The position numbers and the translations under genes were made by a program. The notes under the pieces are model-generated. The model did no database searches and was not told the DNA's origin. It was given only the letters and a program-made list of their open reading frames with translations. From the NCBI GenBank assembly GCA_045124495.1, contig JBGVLX010000009.1, positions 1 through 13,850 on the forward strand: 13,850 bases of DNA. The letters run 5' to 3'. Each line of letters begins with the position of its first letter. The first letter of the stretch is position 1. This stretch comes from RGIG1668 sp045124495. Its GTDB lineage: Bacteria > Bacillota > Clostridia > Lachnospirales > Lachnospiraceae. Below are positions 1 through 6,051 of this stretch, piece by piece.

Positions 1-1
1 A

Positions 2-592
2 AAGCATACTTCAGATAAATTTTGCCTGATTGATAATGTAAATACAAGCATTAGAGGTATTATTTCCAGAGAAGTAATTGCAAATATTCTTGTGCATAGA
101 GATTATTCCAGTGCGTTTCCGGCAAAGGTAATTATTGAAAAAGACTGGTTAAAAACAGAGAATTGGTGTATACCAAGACGTCATGGGAATATTATGAGTG
201 ATGAATTTACACCATACCCGAAGAATCCATTGATTCAACAGTTTTTCGCAAATATCGGCAGAACAGATACCATTGGTTCCGGAGTTAGAAATCTTTATAA
301 ATATACGCCGATATATTCAGATGGTGGCAAGCCTGAATTGATTGAAGATGATGTGTTTAGAATAATTATTCCGTTGGACAAGGTGGCAGCAGAAGAGGTA
401 AAAGAGCAGAAGACCTTATCGGAAAGAGAACAAAAAATATATAATATGATTTGCGAAAACCTTCATTTGTCGGTTGAACAGGTAATGGCAGAACTTGACA
501 TATCAAGAGCAACCGTATTTAGAGATTATGCGAAAATTAAAAAGGTGACAGGTGCTATGTACGATAAAAAGACATCAACCTGGACTTTGTAA
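2..592 (+). CDS. AlbA_2/HATPase-type HTH regulator, 3' part only
   Basis: The reading frame is already open at base 2 and stops at 592, so the gene begins before the window. It encodes the C-terminal ~196 residues of a COG2865-type protein (Schlafen AlbA_2 domain, GHKL-like ATPase domain, C-terminal HTH). Seen here: the N-box-like REVIANILVHRDY at residues ~24-36, the segment PYPKNPLI, a glycine motif IGSGVRN, and a strand FRIIIPL typical of the domain's end. A C-terminal helix-turn-helix follows (about VEQVMAELDISRATVFRDY). It is clearly paralogous to the complete protein at 1174-2607 but lacks that protein's GTQD linker repeat. An internal ATG at 92 falls inside the ATPase motif and is not a credible start. 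The family is usually called a transcriptional regulator; some members are suspected to act in defence or mobile-element control. The function here is not established. Confidence 0.85.
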   Translation, partial: KHTSDKFCLIDNVNTSIRGIISREVIANILVHRDYSSAFPAKVIIEKDWLKTENWCIPRRHGNIMSDEFTPYPKNPLIQQFFANIGRTDTIGSGVRNLYKYTPIYSDGGKPELIEDDVFRIIIPLDKVAAEEVKEQKTLSEREQKIYNMICENLHLSVEQVMAELDISRATVFRDYAKIKKVTGAMYDKKTSTWTL

Positions 593-608
593 TGAAAAAA
601 GTTGACTT

Positions 609-661
609 AGTCTTATTCAGTCTCAACGTAGTCTCATGAGATTTGATACTGGATGAGACTA
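609..661. repeat. Heptamer dyad 1 (AGTCTCA repeats)
   Basis: TAGTCTCAT (629-637) and its exact inverse ATGAGACTA (653-661) are separated by 15 bases. Further copies of the heptamer AGTCTCA lie upstream at 619-625 (11 bp before the one at 630) and, with one mismatch, at 609-615. TCTCATGAGA (632-641) is a perfect 10-bp palindrome. The 11-bp phasing puts heptamers on one face of the helix, which suits a multi-subunit DNA-binding protein. It lies between the two AlbA_2-type HTH genes, so one of their products, or the XRE protein at 2591, is a candidate binder; this is inference. Confidence 0.65.
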
Positions 662-716
662 GAAAAAGTTCTAGAAATGCGATAAAACTAGCATTTTTGA
701 AAAATATAAGGAAATT

Positions 717-769
717 GGTCTCGAGTTAGTCTCATTTTGAGAATGAGATTATGAGACTAACTTGAGACT
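717..769. repeat. Heptamer dyad 2 (AGTCTCA repeats, 18-bp arms)
   Basis: The arms 718-735 and 751-768 match at 17 of 18 positions and enclose 15 bases. They contain TAGTCTCAT (727-735) and ATGAGACTA (751-759), with the same 9-N15-9 geometry as dyad 1, exactly 98 bp downstream. Outer heptamers sit 11 bp away on each side: GGTCTCG at 717-723 and TGAGACT at 763-769. The spacer also contains CTCATT and AATGAG in inverted order. A weak -10-like GATAAT (772-777), with a poor -35 (749-754) inside the right arm, suggests the dyad may cover a promoter for the genes at 823 and 1174. Confidence 0.7.
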
Positions 770-822
770 GAGATAATATGTATTAGAGTAATTGAAAAGT
801 GAGATGCAGAAAGGATGAAAAG

Positions 823-1140
823 ATGTGGGAACAAATTGGTAATTGGCTATATCAAAACGCAATGGCTATTTTTATTTCTGCGGTTGCATCGTTGTTAATA
901 TCCAAAAGATATTACGACAAAGCGAATCGTGAAAGTGTATTGATGACGGTGATATTTCCTATCGTTAAATTGTTGAATCAAAGATATTACACACGCAAGG
1001 ACTATGAAGCACTTTTTGAGATTAATTCTTCTTATGCAGTTAAATATCTTCGAAAAAAGGAAAGAAATAAGCTACTTGAATTGTTAAGTGTATTTACATT
1101 TGATGACAATAGTGAAGATAGTAGAAAATTTAGGACATAA
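823..1140 (+). CDS. Small single-pass membrane protein, possibly truncated
   Basis: A 105-residue protein starting at ATG 823, chosen because AAAGGA (810-814) lies about 8 bases upstream. A GTG at 799 would add 8 residues but has no ribosome binding site. Residues ~9-26 form one hydrophobic segment (MAIFISAVASLLI), followed by a basic, tyrosine-rich soluble part (ISKRYYDKANRE...). I do not recognise a named family. My impression is that similar N-termini occur in longer proteins of clostridial genomes, and the abrupt end (DDNSEDSRKFRT) would suit a C-terminal truncation, but this is not proven. It ends 33 bases before the AlbA_2-type gene at 1174 and is probably cotranscribed with it. It is preceded by the heptamer dyads. 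Confidence 0.55.
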   Translation: MWEQIGNWLYQNAMAIFISAVASLLISKRYYDKANRESVLMTVIFPIVKLLNQRYYTRKDYEALFEINSSYAVKYLRKKERNKLLELLSVFTFDDNSEDSRKFRT

Positions 1141-1173
1141 TATTTTAAGACAAACGAATAGAGGTGATGCATA

Positions 1174-2607
1174 ATGACAAAACAAGAAATGATAAATCTT
1201 ATAAAAACGCTTATTAAAACAGGTGAAAAAATTGACGTGGAATTTAAGGAATCAAAGAATGATTTGAATAAAGATGTATATGAGTCGGTTTGTTCTTTTA
1301 ATAATAGAGATGGTGGGTATATTATTCTTGGTGTTGTAGATAAAACAAAAGAAATTTGCGGTGTGAACCCTGATAAAGTTGATAAGATGAAAAAGGATTT
1401 TACAACATCTATAAACAATGCAAATAAAATTAATCCACCCATATATTTGACACCAGAGGATATAAATATAGATGATAAGGTTGTAATATTTATCAGAGTG
1501 CCAGAAGGAACACAACTCCGCCGATTGAATGGTCGCATTTTTGACAGAACATATGAAGGAGATATAGATATTACGGATAATGCGGAACTGGTATATAAAA
1601 TGTACGCCAGAAAGCAAAGTACCTATTTTGTGAATAAAGTTTATACGAAGCTGGGACTGGAATTTTTGGATTTTGATGTTATCCGTAGGGCAAAGAAAAT
1701 GGCAATGTCAAGAACGGACAATCATCCGTGGTCAGACATGAGTGAAGAAGAAATTCTTAGAAGTTCCGGCTTGATTTTAGTAGACCCGGAAACAGGTAAA
1801 GAAGGTATTACTTTAGCTGCAATATTGCTGTTTGGCAAAGATAGCACGATTATGTCTGTTCTGCCACAATATAAGACAGACGCTATCTATCGGGTGAAAA
1901 ACATGGATCGCTATGATGACAGAGAAGTCATTATTACAAACCTTGTAGATAGCTTTAGAAAATTGATGGACTTTGGTAAAAAGCATTTGAATGATGTATT
2001 TGTGACAGAAGGCGACCAGAGCATAAGTGCCAGAGACAAAATTCTTAGAGAAGTGGTATCAAATATCCTGGCACACAGAGACTATGCAAATGCGTACACA
2101 GCACAGTTTGTAATTGAAAGAGACATATTGTATACAAAAAATAGCAATCTTCCACATGGACATGGAGAACTGGAGCTTAACAAATTCGAACCGTTTCCGA
2201 AAAACCCACCTATTTCAAAGGTGTTTAGAGAAATTGGATATGCAGATGAATTGGGTTCCGGTATGAGGAATACAAATAAATATACCAAGTTGTATTCCGG
2301 TGGAGTGCCGAAGTTTGTTGAAGAAAATACATTTGAAATTATTATTCCAATCGAGAATGTGCCGGAGTTACGAGTTGGAGGAAATGGCACTCAGGATGGC
2401 ACTCAGGATGGCACTCAGCAGAGAATATTGGAAGCGATAGCTGAAAACCCGAAAATCACAAGGAAAGCGATGGCGGAGATGCTTAATATTAGTGTTCGTA
2501 CTTTACAGAGAGTGCTGAATGAAATACCTAATTTGCACTATGTTGGTACTGGTGTTAACGGGCATTGGCAAATTGAAAAGGAGCAGGATGATGTATCAAC
2601 CCATTGA
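1174..2607 (+). CDS. AlbA_2 (Schlafen-like) - HATPase - HTH protein, COG2865 type
   Basis: A complete 477-residue protein; GAGGTGAT (1161-1168) precedes ATG 1174 at good spacing. Residues ~18-145 match a Schlafen AlbA_2 domain: VEFKES (22-27) and SFNNRDGGYIILGVVD (41-56), a fold linked to nucleic-acid binding. Residues ~285-390 form a GHKL-like ATPase domain, with N-box REVVSNILAHRDY (292-304) and glycine motif LGSGMRN (360-366). The usual asparagine-proline-glycine loop is replaced by a NSNLPHGHGEL stretch, so ATP binding may be altered. A linker NGTQDGTQDGTQQ leads into a C-terminal winged helix-turn-helix (~420-465). COG2865 proteins are usually annotated as transcriptional regulators or ATP-binding proteins; few have a tested role. 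Its end overlaps the XRE gene at 2591, so the two are likely translationally coupled. Confidence 0.88.
   Translation: MTKQEMINLIKTLIKTGEKIDVEFKESKNDLNKDVYESVCSFNNRDGGYIILGVVDKTKEICGVNPDKVDKMKKDFTTSINNANKINPPIYLTPEDINIDDKVVIFIRVPEGTQLRRLNGRIFDRTYEGDIDITDNAELVYKMYARKQSTYFVNKVYTKLGLEFLDFDVIRRAKKMAMSRTDNHPWSDMSEEEILRSSGLILVDPETGKEGITLAAILLFGKDSTIMSVLPQYKTDAIYRVKNMDRYDDREVIITNLVDSFRKLMDFGKKHLNDVFVTEGDQSISARDKILREVVSNILAHRDYANAYTAQFVIERDILYTKNSNLPHGHGELELNKFEPFPKNPPISKVFREIGYADELGSGMRNTNKYTKLYSGGVPKFVEENTFEIIIPIENVPELRVGGNGTQDGTQDGTQQRILEAIAENPKITRKAMAEMLNISVRTLQRVLNEIPNLHYVGTGVNGHWQIEKEQDDVSTH
2386..2418 (+). repeat. 12-bp coding tandem repeat, GTQD linker
   Basis: GGCACTCAGGAT occurs at 2386-2397 and 2398-2409, then 9 of 12 bases again at 2410-2418. 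It encodes GTQDGTQDGTQ between the ATPase and HTH domains of the AlbA_2-type protein. The copies are identical at the DNA level, which points to recent slippage or copy-number variation. The truncated paralogue at 2-592 has no such repeat. Confidence 0.9.
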
Positions 2608-2905
2608 TCAGGTGAAAACTGGTATAAAATTGAAAATGATGCTGAAAACAGCGGGATATGATGTGAAGTATATTCAGGAATATCTTCATTTATCGTGTCC
2701 GCAATCCATATACCGCTGGTTTAAAGGGAAGGTGCTTCCTTCGGTGGAGCATTTATGTGCATTGAGCAGATTGTTAAATGTTCATATGGAAGAGTTGTTG
2801 GTGTTGCAGGGAGAAACAATTGTATATGACATGGTAGGATTATGGGATAATCCTACAGCAAAGAGACTTCTGGCATATGCGAAGTATATTCAGAAGGCAG
2901 TATAA
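2591..2905 (+). CDS. XRE/Cro-CI-type HTH regulator
   Basis: A 104-residue protein. Two adjacent ATGs (2588 and 2591) are possible; AAAGGAG (2577-2583) gives 7 bases to 2591 and only 4 to 2588, so 2591 is preferred. It overlaps the end of the 1174 gene by 17 bases in another frame. Residues ~9-70 form an XRE-type helix-turn-helix: KLKMMLKTAGYDVKYIQEYL, then SIYRWFKGKVLPSVEHLCALSRLL and a NVHMEELL end typical of the fold. The short C-terminal tail (about 30 residues) has no recognisable sensor domain. It is probably a DNA-binding regulator of this gene block; overlap with the AlbA_2-type gene suggests they work together. The operator is unknown, and the heptamer dyads at 609-769 are candidates. 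Confidence 0.85.
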   Translation: MYQPIDQVKTGIKLKMMLKTAGYDVKYIQEYLHLSCPQSIYRWFKGKVLPSVEHLCALSRLLNVHMEELLVLQGETIVYDMVGLWDNPTAKRLLAYAKYIQKAV

Positions 2906-2931
2906 GTCTATTGGACTATCTGTCCAATGAC
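2906..2931 (+). promoter_or_regulatory. Stable hairpin right after the XRE gene
   Basis: ATTGGAC (2910-2916), loop TATCT, GTCCAAT (2922-2928) form a perfect 7-bp stem, extended by GTC/GAC (2906-2908 with 2929-2931) past a single bulged T. It begins one base after the XRE stop codon. No T-run follows, so it is not a standard intrinsic terminator. It could be an mRNA 3'-end or processing structure, or a dyad operator for the next transcript. Confidence 0.6.
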
Positions 2932-2950
2932 AAAATGAATATTATAAATT

Positions 2951-2992
2951 ATCCTCTTATTAAGCCGTGGAAACAGGTATAGATAGGAGGAT
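2951..2992 (+). promoter_or_regulatory. Stem that hides the ribosome binding site of the 2998 gene
   Basis: ATCCTCTTAT (2951-2960) can pair along its full length with ATAGGAGGAT (2983-2992), ten pairs with one G-U, across a 22-base loop. The 3' arm contains the AGGAGG that starts translation at ATG 2998. If folded in the mRNA, it would block initiation unless opened by a ligand, protein, temperature or coupled translation. The complementarity is seen directly; regulation is inferred. Confidence 0.55.
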
Positions 2993-2997
2993 TTTTT

Positions 2998-3378
2998 ATG
3001 CAGAAAAATAAGTGTATTTTTGAGGTGCCGCTTGAAAAGCAGGAGTTTGTAGATATTATATGCCGGCTCAAGGATTCAACAGAACTGGTGGATAAGGTGG
3101 ATGCGTTGTTTCGTAACAGCAGAGAAAATTTGGAGTGTGATCGCTGTAATGGAGCGGGATTGCAGATATCACATGAAGGTATTGTTGTAAAACTTCTTGA
3201 AAAGTTATTGAGGGATAGTTTTGGAAATGTTTCATATTTTATCTATGAATTGGATTATGGTAAAGAGTATCGCCAAGGTTGTATTTCAGATGAAAAAGGA
3301 GAGAATATTGATATTAGCACTCCGGAAAAACTGTATGACTATCTTGCGTCGGAATATGAAAAGCGAATACTAATCTAA
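2998..3378 (+). CDS. Hypothetical protein, 126 aa
   Basis: Soluble, acidic protein with start ATG 2998 set by the near-perfect AGGAGG at 2985-2990. No signal peptide or membrane segment. One CDRCNGAGL stretch at ~48-56 gives a single CxxC, not enough to call a zinc site. The C-terminal half reads like an alpha/beta domain (GNVSYFIYELDYGKEYRQG) ending in a DISTPEKLYDYLASEYEKR helix. I do not recognise a named family. It lies 26 bases before the 3405 gene, so the two probably form an operon. Its translation may be gated by the stem over its ribosome binding site. Confidence 0.7.
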   Translation: MQKNKCIFEVPLEKQEFVDIICRLKDSTELVDKVDALFRNSRENLECDRCNGAGLQISHEGIVVKLLEKLLRDSFGNVSYFIYELDYGKEYRQGCISDEKGENIDISTPEKLYDYLASEYEKRILI

Positions 3379-3404
3379 AATACGGATGTTGGAGGTGCGG
3401 TTCA

Positions 3405-4469
3405 ATGTTAAAAATCAAAAAGGCAGAGGATTTTGGGCTTGGATTTAACTGTATGACAAGGTTGTATATGAACGGATATGATGAAGAAATATTGGACGAT
3501 ATGCTTAAAGTGTGTGAAGAATATCTGGTATGGTTTAGTGTCAGGACTATTGTTTGTTCATTGCGTGATTTGGTTAAGGAGTATCCGTTTGGATGGAATG
3601 AACAAAGTGTACCACAGGAACAGGTGGAGAGATATGAATTGCTTATTAGGAATCTGACCAGACAGGGGATTTCCAAGAAAAAGAAAAACTCACACTATAA
3701 GGAAAGTTATATTATAATGGAGTTTGGTGACGATGCCGGATTTACACATTCCATATGGGGAAAGAAAATGAAGTTTGACAGAGATTCTTTCTATCAGTGG
3801 GTTATAGATAATGAATTGAATAATGAAGTCAAATTAAAAGAAGTAAAATCTGATGAAATGTTACCTGTAAAGAAGAAATTTCTTCCAGTATTTTATAAGG
3901 TGTGTAAATATATGGTTCGTTATTCCTATGGACGCCATACTTATATGCCTTCTACAAGCAGAGATTTTGTCAAATCAAATATGGAACTCATGTCTGATGA
4001 TGCATTAAGTAATATTGTGGAATATCTTAAGGAGAGAAATGCCAATATTCCGGATGATGAAGGACCAATGTTTAAACACGATAGCGAAACATGGATTTAT
4101 ATGCAGGAAGATTTGGAAGCAGAATTGTTGACAAGAGGAATTTTTCATAGGGCAGATAGAAAAGAAGGCGATGTAAAGGAATTAAAAGGCTTGTTAAAAG
4201 AATTGATGTTGCTGGACACATTACATACACAAAAAGACTGTTTGTATATGTATCATCAGCTTATGGGTATTGAGAGATATCTTTTATCGGTTTCGGATGA
4301 TTTGAATATGCAGAAATTACTAAAGCAGTTGGAAAAGGGTAAAAAAGTGATTATAAAAAAACGATGGGAATTCTTTGAAAAGGAAGAAGGACACAAATAC
4401 GAAAAGATAGGTGATGGAGTATATCGCAAAAAAAGAAATGACGAAGTGTGCGGTGGAACACAAAAGTGA
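3405..4469 (+). CDS. Hypothetical protein, 354 aa
   Basis: Start ATG 3405 follows GGAGGTG (about 3391-3397). The protein is soluble, charged and without signal or membrane segments. A central stretch (~165-245) contains YMVRYSYGRHTYMPSTSRDFV, then a helix (MSDDALSNIVEYLKER) and a WIYMQEDLEAEL segment. I associate this GRxTYMPS arrangement loosely with small hypothetical proteins of phages and mobile elements, from memory only. The C-terminal ~100 residues are lysine-rich and likely helical or coiled-coil (LKGLLKELMLLDTLH..., LLKQLEKGKKVIIKKRW). No catalytic motif is visible. It sits between the 2998 and 4483 genes with short gaps, so it is likely part of the same operon. Function unknown. Confidence 0.75.
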   Translation: MLKIKKAEDFGLGFNCMTRLYMNGYDEEILDDMLKVCEEYLVWFSVRTIVCSLRDLVKEYPFGWNEQSVPQEQVERYELLIRNLTRQGISKKKKNSHYKESYIIMEFGDDAGFTHSIWGKKMKFDRDSFYQWVIDNELNNEVKLKEVKSDEMLPVKKKFLPVFYKVCKYMVRYSYGRHTYMPSTSRDFVKSNMELMSDDALSNIVEYLKERNANIPDDEGPMFKHDSETWIYMQEDLEAELLTRGIFHRADRKEGDVKELKGLLKELMLLDTLHTQKDCLYMYHQLMGIERYLLSVSDDLNMQKLLKQLEKGKKVIIKKRWEFFEKEEGHKYEKIGDGVYRKKRNDEVCGGTQK

Positions 4470-4482
4470 TGGAGGGATTAAT

Positions 4483-4791
4483 GTGAATGGTGATAGTAAA
4501 GGCGATGAAAAATGTTTGAACGAAATTAATGCAATAGTGGAATCATTTAGAACTTTAAATGAACAAGCGTTAGTGGTATATACACCGATGGTAGGGGATA
4601 TTTGTTCCAGAAAATCTGTAAGCGCGAAAGAACTTGAAAATCTCTTGGATTGGCTGGTATCTATATGCATTAGCGATGATATGACAGAACTATTTAAAAG
4701 GGTTTGTAGACATTTTTATTATCAATATCCGGAACTGATAACAGATTATGTTTATCTTTATAAGGAAATGTATGAGGATGATGAAGATTGA
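4483..4791 (+). CDS. Small acidic hypothetical protein
   Basis: A 102-residue protein. GTG 4483 is chosen because GGAGGGA (4471-4477) lies about 6 bases upstream; in-frame ATGs further up lie deep inside the 3405 gene and lack a ribosome binding site. The gap to the previous gene is 13 bases, pointing to cotranscription. It is predicted all-helical, without membrane segments, with an acidic tail KEMYEDDED. No family recognised. It is the last gene of the accessory block; about 300 gene-free bases follow. Confidence 0.65.
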   Translation: MNGDSKGDEKCLNEINAIVESFRTLNEQALVVYTPMVGDICSRKSVSAKELENLLDWLVSICISDDMTELFKRVCRHFYYQYPELITDYVYLYKEMYEDDED

Positions 4792-5090
4792 AATGTAATA
4801 AAAAGTTCTTACACATTCCACTCATCGGAGTCATAATATATGCAGGTACACCGATACCCATTCGTGATACCCGTATGATACCTGAAACTTTGAAAACTAA
4901 AAATAATTAAGAGAAATAGACGAAAAGACGCCTGTTTCTGAAAGCAAAAACCTACCAAAACAGCTGAAATAAGCTGGTTAGTAGGGAGTTCGAGTAGTAT
5001 CCAGTGGTTTACAAGATAAGTTCTATATCATTGTGGATCTTTTCCACAGATTATTCTATACATTTTCTACAGATTGGTACAAAAATTATA
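4792..5090. other. Gene-free stretch with short repeats and hairpins
   Basis: No ORF with a ribosome binding site. Present: GATACC three times in direct order at 4853, 4866 and 4877; an imperfect hairpin with outer CCTAC/GTAGG and inner CAGCT/AGCTG centred near 4970; and TGTGGA/TCCACA around 5033-5048, where TTTTCCACA differs by one base from the DnaA box TTATCCACA. There is no clear terminator for the 4483 gene. It lies where gene content changes from accessory to housekeeping-like, so an old element end is possible, but no attachment site or duplication can be shown. Confidence 0.4.
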
Positions 5091-5119
5091 TTGAAAAAAG
5101 ACCCAATAAATGATATACT
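5091..5119 (+). promoter_or_regulatory. Sigma-70/SigA promoter of the mntP leader
   Basis: TTGAAA (5091-5096), a 17-base spacer and TATACT (5114-5119), preceded by TGA as an extended -10. Expected transcription start is near 5126, just ahead of the riboswitch. One mismatch in each hexamer. Confidence 0.85.
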
Positions 5120-5130
5120 ACCTCTATATT

Positions 5131-5219
5131 TTCCGGTGAGGGAGTAGCAAGCGTGTTTCGACACGTAGCAAGTCAACATACTGGCTTTTGGCCTGGCTTG
5201 TTTTAAAATGCGAGACTCA
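5131..5219 (+). ncRNA. yybP-ykoY manganese riboswitch
   Basis: The leader carries the hallmark GGGAGTAGC (5140-5148), a P2-type hairpin around TTTCG, then TCAACATACT (5173-5182), GCCTGGC-like 3' core bases and the closing GCGAGACTC (5210-5218), all in the order known for yybP-ykoY RNAs. The class binds Mn2+ and turns on Mn exporters. The downstream gene is an MntP exporter, the expected partner. TGAG (5137-5140) can pair with CTCA (5216-5219) to close the aptamer; those 3' bases are also the 5' arm of the next terminator, so the two folds exclude each other. This fits a transcriptional ON switch: Mn2+ bound, terminator blocked. Confidence 0.88.
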
Positions 5220-5254
5220 TGTATAACTTTTATGCTATACGTGGAGTCTTTTTT
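5213..5254 (+). terminator. Intrinsic terminator 1 of the riboswitch
   Basis: AGACTC (5213-5218) pairs with GAGTCT (5244-5249), and GTATA (5221-5225) with TATAC (5236-5240), with one bulge between, followed by six T. The 5' arm overlaps the last bases of the aptamer, so this is its expression platform. Confidence 0.88.
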
Positions 5255-5267
5255 ATTGGAATGTGTG

Positions 5268-5300
5268 ACTCAGGTGTGGCAATGCTGTACCTGAGTTTTT
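5268..5300 (+). terminator. Intrinsic terminator 2 in the mntP leader
   Basis: ACTCAGGT (5268-5275) and ACCTGAGT (5289-5296) form a perfect 8-bp stem, ending in TTTTT (5296-5300). It stands 13 bases after the first terminator's T-run and does not overlap the aptamer. It may be a fail-safe, or be controlled by a second signal. Confidence 0.8.
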
Positions 5301-5335
5301 ATATGCCGGAAAATATACTATGAAACAGAATATGA

Positions 5336-5373
5336 GTTAACTGTTATTGTTCCTGCGAACAGTAGCAGCTAAC
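5336..5373 (+). promoter_or_regulatory. 17-bp hairpin upstream of mntP
   Basis: Bases 5336-5352 pair with 5357-5373 through 17 positions (two G-U, one A-C mismatch) around a CTGC loop. No T-run follows, so it is not a terminator. It sits 55 bases before the mntP start. Possible roles are mRNA 5'-end stabilisation, a protein-binding dyad or a remnant palindromic repeat; nothing in the sequence decides. Confidence 0.7.
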
Positions 5374-5428
5374 CGGGATGATTCGAAAACAACCAGGATT
5401 TACTTTATTACCACGGAGGAAGATACCA

Positions 5429-6016
5429 ATGAGTTGGAGCTTTGTTTTCTTTGTCAACAGTATTTTACTAGGAGTAGGGCTTGCTATGGATGCCTTTTCG
5501 GTGTCATTGGCAAATGGCTTACAGGATCCCAAGATGAAAAGAGGGAAAATGGCAGGAATTGCAGGTGTATTTGCCGGATTTCAGGCTTTGATGCCAATGC
5601 TTGGCTGGATATGTGTGCATACTGTAATGCAATACTTTGAAGCTTTTGAAAAATTTATTCCATGGATTGCGCTGATTTTGCTTGTATTTATTGGCGGTAA
5701 GATGTTAATGGATGGAATCAAAAACAAGGATGAGGAAGAAGAAAGTCCGGCATTGGGATTTGTGGCTTTGATGGTTCAAGGGGTGGCTACCTCTATTGAT
5801 GCCTTGTCTGTAGGTGTTACCAATTCAGGATATAACCTGCCTATGGCATTGGTCAGTGCGCTGATTATTGCAGCAGTCACATTTGTGATTTGCATGGCCG
5901 GAATTGTAATCGGAAAGCGATTCGGTACAAAACTTTCCAATAAAGCTACCATTCTTGGGGGACTTATTTTAATTTTTATTGGGATTGAAATATTTATAAA
6001 AGGTATTTTTGGATAA
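5429..6016 (+). CDS. mntP: MntP manganese efflux pump
   Basis: A 195-residue, six-helix membrane protein that exports Mn2+. Start ATG 5429 is chosen because GGAGGA (5415-5420) lies 8 bases before it; an in-frame ATG at 5378 would add residues without a ribosome binding site. Family signatures are MDAFSVSLANG (20-30) with Asp21, GGKMLMDG (89-96), and TSIDALSVGV (121-130) with Asp124; the two Asp-bearing helices are the known metal-path motifs of the family's internal repeat. A charged loop KNKDEEEES (~98-106) separates the halves. The yybP-ykoY riboswitch ahead of it independently supports the call. It ends 35 bases before a response regulator gene with no clear terminator between. Confidence 0.95.
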   Translation: MSWSFVFFVNSILLGVGLAMDAFSVSLANGLQDPKMKRGKMAGIAGVFAGFQALMPMLGWICVHTVMQYFEAFEKFIPWIALILLVFIGGKMLMDGIKNKDEEEESPALGFVALMVQGVATSIDALSVGVTNSGYNLPMALVSALIIAAVTFVICMAGIVIGKRFGTKLSNKATILGGLILIFIGIEIFIKGIFG

Positions 6017-6051
6017 TTTTTGAATATCACGAAAAAAGGAATGGAAGACAT

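Noticed and set aside
673..700. Possible terminator after the first gene (AAATGC/GCATTT plus five T)
   Set aside because: The stem is only about 6 AT-rich pairs with a 10-base loop, too weak to call.
609..775. CRISPR-like array
   Set aside because: The repeats are 7-9 bases, in both orientations, with unequal spacers and no cas genes; the pattern suits operators.
1032..1538. 168-residue open frame on the - strand
   Set aside because: It lies wholly across the 823 gene end and the AlbA_2 domain of the 1174 gene, has no ribosome binding site and gives a low-complexity Ser/Phe/Leu-rich product typical of antisense shadows.
3165..3180. Zinc-binding site in the 2998 product (CDRC)
   Set aside because: Only one CxxC pair is present, with no second Cys/His pair.
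4320..4670. - strand frame of 116 residues
   Set aside because: Antisense to the lysine-rich end of the 3405 gene and the 4483 gene; the Phe/Ser-rich product is a mirror of lysine codons.
5030..5080. DnaA-box-like sequences (TTTTCCACA and TGTGGATC) suggesting an origin
   Set aside because: Only one near match plus poor ones, no AT-rich unwinding array and no dnaA or rep gene nearby; they are also two arms of one small hairpin.
5347..5640. + strand frame of 97 residues overlapping mntP
   Set aside because: Out of frame with the well-supported mntP and without a ribosome binding site or family motif.
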